A DNA stretch of 64,000 bases, from positions 39,604 to 103,603 of the forward strand of contig DATISF010000040.1 in the NCBI GenBank assembly GCA_035468985.1, written 5' to 3'. Positions 24,403 to 32,581 of the stretch are shown piece by piece. A program made the position numbers and the translations under genes. A model generated the notes under the pieces. It did not search any database. It worked only from the letters and a program-made list of their open reading frames with translations, and was not told where the DNA came from. Every line of letters begins with the position of its first letter. The stretch's first letter is position 1. Source of the stretch: DASVHS01 sp035468985. GTDB lineage: Bacteria > Acidobacteriota > Thermoanaerobaculia > Gp7-AA8.

Positions 24403-26479
24403 GCTCCTCCTCGATCCTCTTTCCGGTCGACGTGTCGAATACCGCGTTGCGCAGGAACGCCTCGGTCGACCAGGGCGGTCCGCCGCCGCCGAGGTATTTC
24501 TGGAACCATTCGAGGTGAGCGGTGTAGTAGAGGGCCATCTCGTACCAGTCCGGCCAGTGTCCCGATTCCGAGAACACGATCAGTCGCGACGGCACGTTCA
24601 TCTTCTGCAGCGCGGTGAACATCTGGAGGCTCTGCGTGTACGGGACGCGGAAGTCGATCTCGCCCGTCAGCACCATGCAGGGCGTCTTGAAATTCTTCAC
24701 GTAATTCGATGGTGAGAATTTCTCATATAAATCAGAATTCCACGGCTGGCCGCGAAGGTCCCACTCCGGGAACCAGAGCTCCTCGGTCGCGCCGTAGAAC
24801 GAGCGGAGATCGAAGAGTCCCATCATCGAGGCGATGGCCTTGAAGCGCGTCGTGTGCCCTTCGAACCAGTTCATCATGTAGCCGCCGTACGACCAGCCCA
24901 TCGCCCCCATGCGGTTGCGATCGACGTAGGGCAGTCTCTCCAGAGCGTCGGTCACGAGCATCAGGTCGTCGAACGGCTTGCCACCCCAGTCGCCGGAGAT
25001 CTCAGCGGTGAATTCCTGGCCGAATCCCGTCGATCCGTGAGGATTCGGGAAGGCCACGACGTAACCGGCGCCGGGATACATCTGCCAGTCGCCGCGGAAT
25101 GAGTCCGCCCACTGCCACTGCGGCCCGCCGTGAACGTTCAGGATCAGCGGATATTTCTTCGACGGATCGAAGTTGTGCGGCTTCACGATGAAGACCTGGA
25201 CCCGCTTCCCCTCGGTTCCCGTCACCCACATCACTTCGGCGGGACGGATGTCGACTTCGTTTGCCAGCGCGTCGTTGAGGTGTGTGATGCGCTGATGGTT
25301 CAATCGATAGACCTCGCTCGGCTCACCGACCGAGTGCCCGATGTAGACGATCGTCCCATCGTTCGCGACGTGAAACGCATCGATGGTCCGGTCTTCGAAC
25401 ACGCGCGTGATGGCACCGTTCTCGATGTTGACCCGGAAGATCGGATTGACGCCCTCGACCGGCCCGGTGAACGAGATCGATTTCGAGTCGTCGCTCCAGT
25501 CGAAATCGTCGATCCAGTTGTTGAACTGGCCGGTGATGACGCGCGAGGTGCCGCTGCGCCGGTCGTAAATCGCGAGCTGGAACAGGCTCGACTCGTATCC
25601 CGGATCGCGCTGTCGCCGGTACGCGATGTAGCGGCCGTCCGGTGAGTATTTCGGACTGCCGTCGTAGGCCTTGTTATCCGCGGTGATGTCGCGCGGCGCC
25701 GCGGGATTGGTGACGGAAACCAGATAGAGATCGTTGTTGGTCGACGATGCGCGCCGGCGATCGGGATTCGACGAGACGACCAGCTCCGATCCGTCAGGTG
25801 AGAAGTCATATTGCGGTGGGCCACCGAGCTGGAACGGCGGAAAGTCCACATTGCCGGGCGTGAGATCGCGCGCGGTTCCGCTGTCGACATCGACAACGAA
25901 CGTGTGGGTGACCGTTCCGTCCCTCCACGATTTCCAGTGGCGGAACAGAAGCTCGTCGGCCATGTGGGCCTTCAGCTTTCCGCTCGTCCAGCGGTCCGAG
26001 ATCCGCTTGTTGCAGGTGTCGTCGCCGCCGCATTCGGCATAGACGTCGGAAGAGAACGCCATGCGCTTGCTGTCGGGCGACCAGATGGGATCCGAGACGC
26101 CGGTCGAGATCTTCGTCAGCTCGTGCGGCTCGCCGCCGGCCAGAGGAAGAAGGTAGAGGTTCGACTGGTCGTCCTTCGTGCGAACGAATGAGAGCCATCG
26201 GCCGTCGGCAGAGAACGCCGGATTGGAATCGCGGTCGCCCGAGGTGACCTCGTGCGGATCGGCGCCGTCCGCGCCGGTCATCCAGATGCGAGTTGTCCGT
26301 TTGTGGTGCGGAAGATCGGTCGACTCGACGGTGAACGCGACGCGGCGGCCATCTCTCGAGACAGCCAGCTCGCTCACGTCGCGGATCCGGTAGAAGTCTT
26401 CGATGGTGAATGCACGCTTCTCCGCGAACAGTGGCAGGGAGACGAGCAGGATGGCGGCTGAGATCGCAAGTTTCTTCAT
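24344..26479 (-). CDS. Exported S9 prolyl-oligopeptidase-family peptidase
   Basis: ATG 26479 gives 711 residues with a signal peptide (MKKLAISAAILLVSLPLFAE); the frame is open four codons further up. Residues ~25-430 form a beta-propeller of TolB/WD-like blades (SRDGRRVAFTVES, SADGRWLSFVRTKDDQ, SPDSKRMAFSSD, SPDGRYIAYRRQ). Residues ~450-680 are the alpha/beta-hydrolase with nucleophile Ser in GWSYGGYMMNW, Asp in TGEIDFRVPY and His in SESGHWPDW. This is the acylaminoacyl-peptidase/DPP-IV layout, acting on peptides in the periplasm. The tail is Pro/Lys/Gly-rich. A segment near 24690-24742 uses unusually AT-rich codons. It is divergent from fabI with 48 nt between starts. Confidence 0.93.
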   Translation of the reverse strand: MKKLAISAAILLVSLPLFAEKRAFTIEDFYRIRDVSELAVSRDGRRVAFTVESTDLPHHKRTTRIWMTGADGADPHEVTSGDRDSNPAFSADGRWLSFVRTKDDQSNLYLLPLAGGEPHELTKISTGVSDPIWSPDSKRMAFSSDVYAECGGDDTCNKRISDRWTSGKLKAHMADELLFRHWKSWRDGTVTHTFVVDVDSGTARDLTPGNVDFPPFQLGGPPQYDFSPDGSELVVSSNPDRRRASSTNNDLYLVSVTNPAAPRDITADNKAYDGSPKYSPDGRYIAYRRQRDPGYESSLFQLAIYDRRSGTSRVITGQFNNWIDDFDWSDDSKSISFTGPVEGVNPIFRVNIENGAITRVFEDRTIDAFHVANDGTIVYIGHSVGEPSEVYRLNHQRITHLNDALANEVDIRPAEVMWVTGTEGKRVQVFIVKPHNFDPSKKYPLILNVHGGPQWQWADSFRGDWQMYPGAGYVVAFPNPHGSTGFGQEFTAEISGDWGGKPFDDLMLVTDALERLPYVDRNRMGAMGWSYGGYMMNWFEGHTTRFKAIASMMGLFDLRSFYGATEELWFPEWDLRGQPWNSDLYEKFSPSNYVKNFKTPCMVLTGEIDFRVPYTQSLQMFTALQKMNVPSRLIVFSESGHWPDWYEMALYYTAHLEWFQKYLGGGGPPWSTEAFLRNAVFDTSTGKRIEEEPKPPENPQGKGDQKPPHGQ

Positions 26480-26486
26480 CGAGCGA

Positions 26487-26492
26487 AGCATA
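26487..26492 (-). promoter_or_regulatory. Candidate -10 box (TATGCT) for S9 peptidase
   Basis: TATGCT on the minus strand ends 7 nt before the ATG at 26479, with no Shine-Dalgarno. Confidence 0.45.
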
Positions 26493-26513
26493 CGAGCAAC
26501 CGTCGTTCCGAGC

Positions 26514-26519
26514 TATTAT
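26514..26519 (+). promoter_or_regulatory. Candidate -10 box (TATTAT) for fabI
   Basis: TATTAT ends 8 nt before the ATG at 26528, with no Shine-Dalgarno. It faces the TATGCT of the divergent peptidase gene. Confidence 0.5.
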
Positions 26520-26527
26520 CCGCGCTC

Positions 26528-27301
26528 ATGCCGATGCTGGACGGGAAGACCGGCCTCATTTTCGGGGTCGCCAACAAGCGATCGATCGCATGGGGAATCG
26601 CCCAGGCGCTCTCCCGGGAAGGGATGCGTCTCGCATTCACGTACCAGGGCGAACGGCTGAAGGAGAGCGTCGAGAGTCTTTCGTCGACGATCGAAGGCTC
26701 GCTCCTGCTGCCGTGTGATGTGACGGTCGATCAGGAGATCGACACGGTGTACCGCGAAATCGGCGACAAGTTCGGCCGCCTCGACGCTCTGGTGCACTCC
26801 GTGGCCTTCGCACCGCGCGAGGATCTCGAGAACGAGTTCGTGAAGACGTCGCGCGACGGCTTCAAAACCGCTCATGACATCTCCGCCTACTCGCTGGTCG
26901 CGCTCACGCGTGGCGCGGTTCCGCTGATGGAGAAGAACGGCGGCGGTGCCGTCCTGGCGATGACCTACTACGGCGCGGAGAAGGCGGTCGAGGGATACAA
27001 CCTCATGGGCGTCGCCAAGGCCTCGCTCGAAGCCTCCGTCCGCTACCTCGCCGCAAACCTCGGACCGAAGAACATCCGCGTGAACGCCATCTCCGCCGGG
27101 CCGGTGAACACGCTAGCCGCGCGCGGCATCAAAGGATTCACCGGAATGCTGCACCACCACGCCGAGCGCGCACCGCTCCGTCGCAATGTGGAGCTCGAGG
27201 AGATCGGCAACGCCGCGCTTTTTCTGCTGTCACCGATGTCGACGGCGATCACCGGCGAGGTGATGTTCGTCGACTGCGGCTACAACATCATCGGGTTGTA
27301 G
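26528..27301 (+). CDS. fabI: Enoyl-[acyl-carrier-protein] reductase (NADH)
   Basis: The 257-residue short-chain dehydrogenase has the FabI-specific nucleotide site GLIFGVANKRSIAWGIAQAL. Its active site is MTYYGAEKAVEGYNLMGVAKASLE, with the Tyr-x6-Tyr-x6-Lys triad. The C-terminal ITGEVMFVDCGYNI is typical. It catalyses the last reduction of type II fatty-acid elongation and is the triclosan target in other bacteria. HSVAFAPREDL is the usual substrate-site loop. It is apparently monocistronic, and its end overlaps a small opposite-strand ORF by 14 nt. Confidence 0.97.
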   Translation: MPMLDGKTGLIFGVANKRSIAWGIAQALSREGMRLAFTYQGERLKESVESLSSTIEGSLLLPCDVTVDQEIDTVYREIGDKFGRLDALVHSVAFAPREDLENEFVKTSRDGFKTAHDISAYSLVALTRGAVPLMEKNGGGAVLAMTYYGAEKAVEGYNLMGVAKASLEASVRYLAANLGPKNIRVNAISAGPVNTLAARGIKGFTGMLHHHAERAPLRRNVELEEIGNAALFLLSPMSTAITGEVMFVDCGYNIIGL

Positions 27302-27488
27302 GCTTGTCGGGCTCCGCCGGTTTTTCGGGCGGGAACTCGATGTCGGTGGTCACGCCAACGCGTTGTGGCTTGCGAGAGCCCGGCAAGCCACTGGTCCGGC
27401 CCGCCGACTCTTTGTTCGTGCCGTGACCGACGGCTCCGCCATCCCAGAATCCCTTGTCTTTGACGTGCTCGCGCCGGTTCCCTGACAT
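27288..27488 (-). CDS. Small basic hypothetical protein
   Basis: The frame has 66 codons from ATG 27488 (MSGNRREHVKDKGFWDGG...). It is charged, Gly/Pro-rich and probably disordered. No domain is recognised. It lies between fabI (14-nt overlap at the 3' ends) and copy 2 of the dispersed repeat. If it is not a gene, the interval 27302-27650 holds only the repeat. Confidence 0.35.
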   Translation of the reverse strand: MSGNRREHVKDKGFWDGGAVGHGTNKESAGRTSGLPGSRKPQRVGVTTDIEFPPEKPAEPDKPTTR

Positions 27489-27500
27489 GGCCGGCATTCT

Positions 27501-27636
27501 AGCTCTGAGAAAGTCGTTGTTCACGTCATCCTGAGCCGCGAAGACGGCGAAGGATCTCGAAATGGCAGGCGTTTTCGGATCCTGAGATCCTTCGTCGCGC
27601 TTCGCCGACTCAGGATGACGACTTGTTCAGAGGTTC
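27501..27636 (-). repeat. Dispersed long palindromic repeat, copy 2 (inverted relative to copy 1)
   Basis: This is the reverse complement of the unit at 23587-23724: AGTCGTTGTTCACGTCATCC at the left and GACTTGTTCAGAGGTTC at the right, with the shared core GAGATCCTTCGTCGCGCTTC. It sits just downstream of the pseudopilin operon. Confidence 0.85.
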
Positions 27637-27650
27637 CATCGCGGATTGGC

Positions 27651-28067
27651 TCACGGCGTGTGGTTCGTGTAATCGATCGCGATGTTCGTTCCGCTGATCG
27701 TGCCCTGGACGAATACCGTCGCGGCCTGTGGCATCACGCCGATGGTGCTTGCCTCTCCCTCCAGCTCGAAATGATCTCCCGTTCGCCTCAATGTGCCATG
27801 CATCGTCCCCTGGAAATCACTTGCGGTCACGTTCGCCCCGCCCGTGTTGATCATCTGCAACGCGGCAAGTTCCGCGGCGTTCTCGGCGAGCGTTTCCGCG
27901 ACAACACGCGAACGGAACCGTTGCGCCTCAGTCAGCGCACGCGACGAGTCGATGAGCAGCAACTCCATGAGCGCGAAATAAAGCACGGCCAGCACGAGCG
28001 CGGACATCAGAACGAATCCACGCTGCCGGGCTTTAGTTGTGCGCGCGCGGCTGAAGATACTGGTCAA
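27651..28067 (-). CDS. PilX/GspK-like minor pseudopilin
   Basis: The third gene of the pseudopilin operon. The best start is a TTG at 28067 (138 residues), inside the end of the preceding gene; ATG 28007 would remove the basic leader. The N-terminus RQRGFVLMSALVLAVLYFAL has the basic residues, Gly and hydrophobic helix of a PilX-type prepilin. The next stretch (SRALTEAQRFRSRVVAETLA) matches the helix that follows in PilX proteins. The globular rest is Thr/Gly-rich (TVFVQGTISGTNIAIDY). It presumably joins a type IV pilus or type II secretion tip complex. The core machinery is not in the window. Confidence 0.72.
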   Translation of the reverse strand: MTSIFSRARTTKARQRGFVLMSALVLAVLYFALMELLLIDSSRALTEAQRFRSRVVAETLAENAAELAALQMINTGGANVTASDFQGTMHGTLRRTGDHFELEGEASTIGVMPQAATVFVQGTISGTNIAIDYTNHTP

Positions 28068-28542
28068 TGGCCAGATTTCCTTTCTTGTCGACGGCAGTGA
28101 TGCGTACGCCGTAGGGATGGCCGGGAACCTCGATGGCATCGATCTTGGCCACAAAGTCCGGCGGCAGACCGCGGGCCACCCATTCCGTCGATATGCCGAC
28201 GTTGTACGAGACGCGATGCACCTCGCCGGCCGTGGAGAAATCCCACACCACTGTCTGCGAACCGCCGCCGCTGACGAGGGTCTCGAAGATGAGCACTTTG
28301 TCCGACATCGTGTACTTGCCGTCCGGCGATTTATTGCGGTAGGGATCGCCGCCATACGCATCGAGCACATCACGCCGGAGGCGCGACAGGAGGCTCACGA
28401 TCTGCGGATGCTGCATGAAGTTCACCGGGTGGCGCTTCTCGTTCGTGCGCATCTCCAGGGTCAGCGTCGTGATGATCAGCAGAAACACGCCGAAGATCGC
28501 CATGGTGACGACCACTTCGAGCAGCGAGTACCCGCGCCTCAC
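28033..28542 (-). CDS. Type IV pilin-like protein (PilW/GspJ-like)
   Basis: GTG 28542 gives 169 residues, with the start codon overlapping the preceding stop (GTGA). The prepilin motif RRG|YSLLEVVVTMAIFGVFL has the required Gly before the cleavage site and Glu at position +5. The globular domain is of the GspJ/PilW size (RRDVLDAYGGDPYRNKS, VLIFETLVSGGGSQTVVWDF). It is a minor pseudopilin processed by a prepilin peptidase. Confidence 0.82.
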   Translation of the reverse strand: MRRGYSLLEVVVTMAIFGVFLLIITTLTLEMRTNEKRHPVNFMQHPQIVSLLSRLRRDVLDAYGGDPYRNKSPDGKYTMSDKVLIFETLVSGGGSQTVVWDFSTAGEVHRVSYNVGISTEWVARGLPPDFVAKIDAIEVPGHPYGVRITAVDKKGNLAIDQYLQPRAHN

Positions 28543-28925
28543 CACAGGTTCCCTCCGCCGGTGTCGACGCGTGTGAGCGCGAGCTTGGCCACGCGCTCGC
28601 CCTTGCGCCACGTGATGGTCATCGTGACGTCCTTCACGCCGGCCTTGCTGGAGTTCACGTCGATCTGCGTGGCGTAGGGCTGGAGCGGCGCCAGGATCGC
28701 GGTTTCGCTCGAGAAGGTGGTACCGGGGACCAGCTCGTCGAACGGAACGCGGCGTTGCATCTCCGCCTCGTTCGCCAGCACCTGGTAAGCAATGATCGTT
28801 TCCGAGGCCTGCTTGAGGCGGTTGGCGCGTTCGACGAAGACGGCCAGGCTCGTCATGATCACCAGCGTGAGCACGAGCAGGGCGAAGAGAAGCTCGACGA
28901 GGGAGAAGCCGCGTTGGCGGGGCAT
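28539..28925 (-). CDS. Type IV pilin-like protein (PilV/GspI-like)
   Basis: The 128-residue first gene of the three-gene pseudopilin set. The prepilin signal RQRG|FSLVELLFALLVLTLVI has Glu5 after a short basic leader. The C-terminus (DVTMTITWRKGERVAKLALT) resembles PilV/GspI beta-strands. Order V-W-X matches minor-pilin operons of other bacteria. The stop overlaps the next start by 4 nt. Confidence 0.83.
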   Translation of the reverse strand: MPRQRGFSLVELLFALLVLTLVIMTSLAVFVERANRLKQASETIIAYQVLANEAEMQRRVPFDELVPGTTFSSETAILAPLQPYATQIDVNSSKAGVKDVTMTITWRKGERVAKLALTRVDTGGGNLW

Positions 28926-28935
28926 GGCGTGGACG

Positions 28936-28941
28936 ATTGTA
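28936..28941 (-). promoter_or_regulatory. Candidate -10 box (TACAAT) for the pseudopilin operon
   Basis: TACAAT on the minus strand ends 10 nt before the ATG at 28925, with no Shine-Dalgarno. Confidence 0.45.
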
Positions 28942-29031
28942 AGGGCGGAGGGACACGAGGACTCGGGGACTCGGGTTGCATCACCGCGCGTCCCCTTGTC
29001 CTGGTGTCTCCGCCCTGTCCAACCCCGGTGC

Positions 29032-29037
29032 TACACT
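29032..29037 (+). promoter_or_regulatory. Candidate -10 box (TACACT) for gltX
   Basis: TACACT ends 10 nt before the ATG at 29048, with no Shine-Dalgarno. Confidence 0.45.
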
Positions 29038-29047
29038 CCCGCGCTCG

Positions 29048-30457
29048 ATGAAGCTCCGTTTCGCTCCATCGCCCACCGGCTTCCTCCACGTCGGAGGGGC
29101 TCGAACCGCGATCTTCAACCTGCTGCATGCCCGCCGCCACGGCGGGACGATGCTGCTGCGGATCGAAGACACGGACGTGGAGCGCTCGCGCCAGCGCCAC
29201 GCCGAGCAGATCGTCAGCTCGCTGCAGTGGCTCGGAGTGGAGTGGGACGAGGGTCCGGTCTATCAAAGCGATCGCCTCCAGCGTTACCGCGAGCGCGCGG
29301 AAGAGCTCGTGGCCAATCGGAAGGCCTACCGCTGCTATTGCACGATCGAAGAGCTGGAAGCGGAGCGCGCCGCCGCCGAGAAAGCGGGAAAGACGTATCG
29401 CTACTCGGGCCGCTGCCGCTCTCTCGCCGAGTCGGATGCCGCGCCGCTGGACCTCGAGCACGTGATCCGCTTCAAAGTCCCGCATGGTGCCATCGCCTTT
29501 CACGACCTGATTCGAGGCGACGTCAATTTCGACGCCGACCTGATCGACGACTTTGTCCTCCTTCGTTCGGACCGCCATCCGACGTACCACCTCTCCGTCG
29601 TCGTCGACGACATCGACATGCAAATCACGCACGTCGCGCGCGGAGACGATCACCTCTCGAACACGCCGAAGCACATCCTGCTGTTCCGTGCATTCGGCGT
29701 CGAGCCGCCCTTCTTCGCGCACGTTCCCCTGATTCTCGGACCCGACAAGAAGCGGTTGAGCAAACGGGCCGGGGCGACGTCGGCTGAGGAATACCGCGAA
29801 ATGGGCATCCTCCCGTCCACCCTCTTCAATTTCCTCCTGCTTTTGGGATGGTCGCCGGGCAACGATCGCGAGATCCTCAGTCGCCAGCAGGCCGCGGCAC
29901 TGTTCGATCTCAGTGACGTCCACAAGGCGCCGGCAGTGTTCGATCAGGAAAAGCTGCTCTGGATGAACGGGCAGTACATGATGCACTCGACCGCCGACGA
30001 GCTCTATCCGCATCTCCTGCCGTTCCTCGGCGATCGCGCAGCGCCGCTGGAGAGCATCCGCAAGGTGCTGGAGCTGAACAAGAGCCGTGCCCGAACGCTG
30101 AAGGATCTCGCCGCCGTCATCGCGCCCTACCTGGCCGCAGATGACGAAGTGAAATATGAGGACGAGGCGGTGCGGAAATATCTGAGAGGCGACGATCTCG
30201 CGGCCCGGATGACCGAGCTTCAGGAGACGCTGTCGGGCACCGAGCCCTTCGACGTGAATACCACCGAACAGGCGCTGCGCAAACTGGCCGAGTCGCGAGG
30301 GGCGAGCGCCGGAAAATACATCCATCCGTTGCGTGTGGCACTCCTCGGAGTGGCGGCGTCGCCGCCGATTTTCGACGTCGTGATCACGTTGGGGAAGGAA
30401 CGCTCACTGCGGCGCCTTCAGCGTCTGATCGATCGTCTGCCGCAGCTGGCCGCATGA
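29048..30457 (+). CDS. gltX: Glutamyl-tRNA synthetase
   Basis: ATG 29048 gives 469 residues. This is a class I aminoacyl-tRNA synthetase with the HIGH-equivalent in RFAPSPTGFLHVGGARTA and the KMSKS-equivalent DKKRLSKRAGA near residue 235. THVARGDDHLSNTPKHILLF and LLLLGWSPGNDREI are GluRS signatures. Only the first of the usual zinc Cys pair (CYCTIEELEAER) is well preserved. It charges tRNA-Glu, and in bacteria lacking GlnRS also tRNA-Gln, to be amidated by GatCAB. The last 74 nt overlap the convergent four-helix membrane protein gene. Confidence 0.96.
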   Translation: MKLRFAPSPTGFLHVGGARTAIFNLLHARRHGGTMLLRIEDTDVERSRQRHAEQIVSSLQWLGVEWDEGPVYQSDRLQRYRERAEELVANRKAYRCYCTIEELEAERAAAEKAGKTYRYSGRCRSLAESDAAPLDLEHVIRFKVPHGAIAFHDLIRGDVNFDADLIDDFVLLRSDRHPTYHLSVVVDDIDMQITHVARGDDHLSNTPKHILLFRAFGVEPPFFAHVPLILGPDKKRLSKRAGATSAEEYREMGILPSTLFNFLLLLGWSPGNDREILSRQQAAALFDLSDVHKAPAVFDQEKLLWMNGQYMMHSTADELYPHLLPFLGDRAAPLESIRKVLELNKSRARTLKDLAAVIAPYLAADDEVKYEDEAVRKYLRGDDLAARMTELQETLSGTEPFDVNTTEQALRKLAESRGASAGKYIHPLRVALLGVAASPPIFDVVITLGKERSLRRLQRLIDRLPQLAA

Positions 30458-30860
30458 TCAGATGCGCCGCGTAGAAGATCAGAAAAATCCCTGAGCTGAT
30501 CCAGTGCGCGGCGGCCATCGCTGTTCGCGCGCCCTCTGCCGTCGAGATCTGCAGCAGGTAAGCGGAAAGCGTCATCGGCAGAATCGCCGCAATCAGCCAG
30601 ATTCCGCTCCCGCGATTGCGCTTTTCGTCGAACGCGAGCTTCGGCCGGACGTGATTCGAATAGAGCCATCCGAACCCGAACACCAGAAATGGCGCGACGA
30701 CGACGTGCGCGGCGAGCATGTACGGCTGCAACGGGTGATTGACGACCGAGAATTCGTCGGCCGCCGGCTTCATGAAGTACTTCATCACCGCGAAGACGAT
30801 TCCCGTGGCCGCCGTCAGCACCACACACAGATGCAGATAGAGAACTTGGCCGCGGCTCAT
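30384..30860 (-). CDS. Four-helix membrane protein, possible haem b protein of the iron operon
   Basis: The protein has 158 residues and four hydrophobic segments (~7-28, ~45-68, ~86-104, ~118-137). Histidines lie at suitable depths: LYLHLCVV in helix 1, MLAAHVVVAP in helix 2, and AAAHWISSG and YAAHLIMRP in helix 4. This spacing is compatible with haem ligation of the cytochrome b561/DUF4405 kind, though no family match is certain. The start codon overlaps the stop of the FMN-binding gene (ATGA). As the last gene of the Fur/FTR1/ApbE operon it could pass electrons from the quinone pool to the FMN protein. The 3' end overlaps gltX by 74 nt. Confidence 0.72.
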   Translation of the reverse strand: MSRGQVLYLHLCVVLTAATGIVFAVMKYFMKPAADEFSVVNHPLQPYMLAAHVVVAPFLVFGFGWLYSNHVRPKLAFDEKRNRGSGIWLIAAILPMTLSAYLLQISTAEGARTAMAAAHWISSGIFLIFYAAHLIMRPAAADDRSDAEGAAVSVPSPT

Positions 30861-31387
30861 CGGATCACGTGATGCAGGGCGAGCACTTTGCGCGACGCGT
30901 TGACGATCGCCTGCGCCGTCAGGCTCGCGCCCGAAAGCGGACGGATCGCTTTGTTGAGCGACAGCTCGCTGTCGAGGTGGCGGCCGAGAATCTGGTCGAC
31001 CCAGCGCTTCTTCGGAAAGTAGTCGGTTGGCTCCTCGAACGAGAGGATGTCGATCCGATCGACACGGCCGTCGGGCGTGACGACGATCATGACCGTCTCC
31101 GGCTCCGTGCGCACGCGATGCGTGTCGAAGTATGCGTAGCCGGCAATCTTGTCGCCGACCGTTCCGATGTAGCGGATGACCAGCTGCTGATCGAACGCCA
31201 CTCCGCTCTCGCGCCGCGCATCATCGATCTGCTGTTTCGTGAGAAAGAACGTCTGCCGCGTGACTTTCGCTCCTGCCGGAAACGCTGCGGTGAGCGCCTC
31301 CTGCTGCGTCATGAACACGCGCGCTTGCGCGGCCGAAGCAACGATGAGCGCCGCGATCAGAAGATGTAGCCGACGGCGACGTTCCAC
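30857..31387 (-). CDS. Exported FMN-binding domain protein (ApbE substrate)
   Basis: GTG 31387 gives 176 residues, with a start inside the porin gene's 3' end (31-nt overlap). A signal peptide (LHLLIAALIVASAAQA) is followed by an FMN_bind domain: GYAYFDTHRVRTEPETVMIVV, DILSFEEPTDYFPKKRWVDQ and the flavinylation site PLSGASLTAQAIV. In NqrC/RnfG-type domains the hydroxyl residue ending SGA(T/S) carries FMN through a phosphoester made by ApbE, which is encoded two genes upstream. It is probably a periplasmic electron carrier, and its place in an iron operon suggests ferric reduction. Confidence 0.88.
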   Translation of the reverse strand: MERRRRLHLLIAALIVASAAQARVFMTQQEALTAAFPAGAKVTRQTFFLTKQQIDDARRESGVAFDQQLVIRYIGTVGDKIAGYAYFDTHRVRTEPETVMIVVTPDGRVDRIDILSFEEPTDYFPKKRWVDQILGRHLDSELSLNKAIRPLSGASLTAQAIVNASRKVLALHHVIR

Positions 31388-32577
31388 TGGTTCGCTCCGA
31401 TGTGCGCTCGATTGTTCGAATTCTGATAATCGATTTTGATGACTGTTTGTGTGATCGGGCGGAAGGCTGCCCCGGCCGTGAAAATCCGCCGGTTGTTCTG
31501 CGGGTTGCGCGCGAATCCCGAGGGCACGCTGCGCTGCGTGTCGAGCTGTTCGTAGCGCAGATACGGCGTCAGCCACCTCGTCACGGCGTAACCCGCTTCC
31601 GCATACCAGCCGCCGAAGCTCTTGGCGATTGATTCGTCGCCGCCGAGGCCGTTCGCTTCGTTGATGCGCGCGGCGTCGCCGATGGTGCCGCGCGCGTAGA
31701 GCGCACGGAGCGAGAGTCCGCGCAGCTTCGAGTCCGCGTGGACTTCGCCCAGCGTCACGCGCCCCGCGAAGTTCGAGGTCTGTCCCGAGTTGCCCGAGTA
31801 GAGCGACGCGCCGAACAGCGTTCCCTCGAACGGATGCCAGTCGGCCCGCCCGACCACCGCCCAATCCTCCGCCAGCGCTTCACCGCCCGCCTGCCGCCCC
31901 TCGCGAAGACCTTCCTCGCTGTCAAAATGCGCCGAGTCGAGGCCGGTGACGAGGTACGCGCGATAGCTCACGTTGCGCACGTCGCCGAAGATGCCGGCGC
32001 CGGCCTCGCCCCACGTCGCCGGAATGATCACGCGCTCGACCTCCGGCCTCCGTGTGCCGAGGTATGTGGTCGGCTCGTGCTGCTCGTTGATCAGGCCGAT
32101 GGGAAGCAGCACGACGCCCGCGCGATAGTTCAACGACGGCTTCTGCAGGAAGTCGAGATAGGCAAACTCCATCGAGACGGCGCCGCCGCTTTCGGTGCTG
32201 GCATGCTCCACCTCGAGCTCGGAGTTGAAGAGGATCTTCTCGTTGAACTTGTAGCCGGTGTACAGCACGGCGCGCAGGAGGTCGGCCGTGTCGACGCCTG
32301 TCTTGTCTCGATTCTGGTAGAGCATCTCGCCGTATCCGCCGAACGAGACGCCCGGCTGCGCGCGATAGACCTTCGAGGCCGCGGCGCCCAGACCGTACTG
32401 CTGCGTGTCGGCGGCGGCCGGCTTCGCGGCCTGCGGAGTCTTCAGCGCCTCGATTTCCTGCGTGAGGATGTCGATCTGGCGCTGCAGCTCCTTCACCCGC
32501 GCGTCGAGATCGTCCTGCGCGAACAGAGCACCGCACGTGAACATTGTGATGAGGGCGACGATGATTCGTTTCGACAT
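31357..32577 (-). CDS. Outer-membrane porin with N-terminal coiled coil
   Basis: ATG 32577 gives 406 residues; the upstream frame is ignored because only this start gives the signal peptide MSKRIIVALITMFTCGALFA. A short coiled coil follows (DLDARVKELQRQIDILTQEI), then a linker and a beta-barrel of alternating strands (VSFGGYGEMLYQNRD, FNSELEVEHAS, YAVTRWLTPYLRYEQL) ending in GYIF. This is the plan of OprP/DcaP-like trimeric porins. Conserved VVLLPIGLINEQHEPTTYLG is typical of this porin superfamily. Within the Fur-headed operon it may admit iron chelates or anions. It starts 4 nt after the apbE stop. Confidence 0.85.
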   Translation of the reverse strand: MSKRIIVALITMFTCGALFAQDDLDARVKELQRQIDILTQEIEALKTPQAAKPAAADTQQYGLGAAASKVYRAQPGVSFGGYGEMLYQNRDKTGVDTADLLRAVLYTGYKFNEKILFNSELEVEHASTESGGAVSMEFAYLDFLQKPSLNYRAGVVLLPIGLINEQHEPTTYLGTRRPEVERVIIPATWGEAGAGIFGDVRNVSYRAYLVTGLDSAHFDSEEGLREGRQAGGEALAEDWAVVGRADWHPFEGTLFGASLYSGNSGQTSNFAGRVTLGEVHADSKLRGLSLRALYARGTIGDAARINEANGLGGDESIAKSFGGWYAEAGYAVTRWLTPYLRYEQLDTQRSVPSGFARNPQNNRRIFTAGAAFRPITQTVIKIDYQNSNNRAHIGANQWNVAVGYIF

Positions 32578-32581
32578 CGGT

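Noticed and set aside
26403..26718. Small plus-strand frames around the S9 peptidase/fabI starts
   Set aside because: They overlap two well-supported divergent genes and have no independent support.
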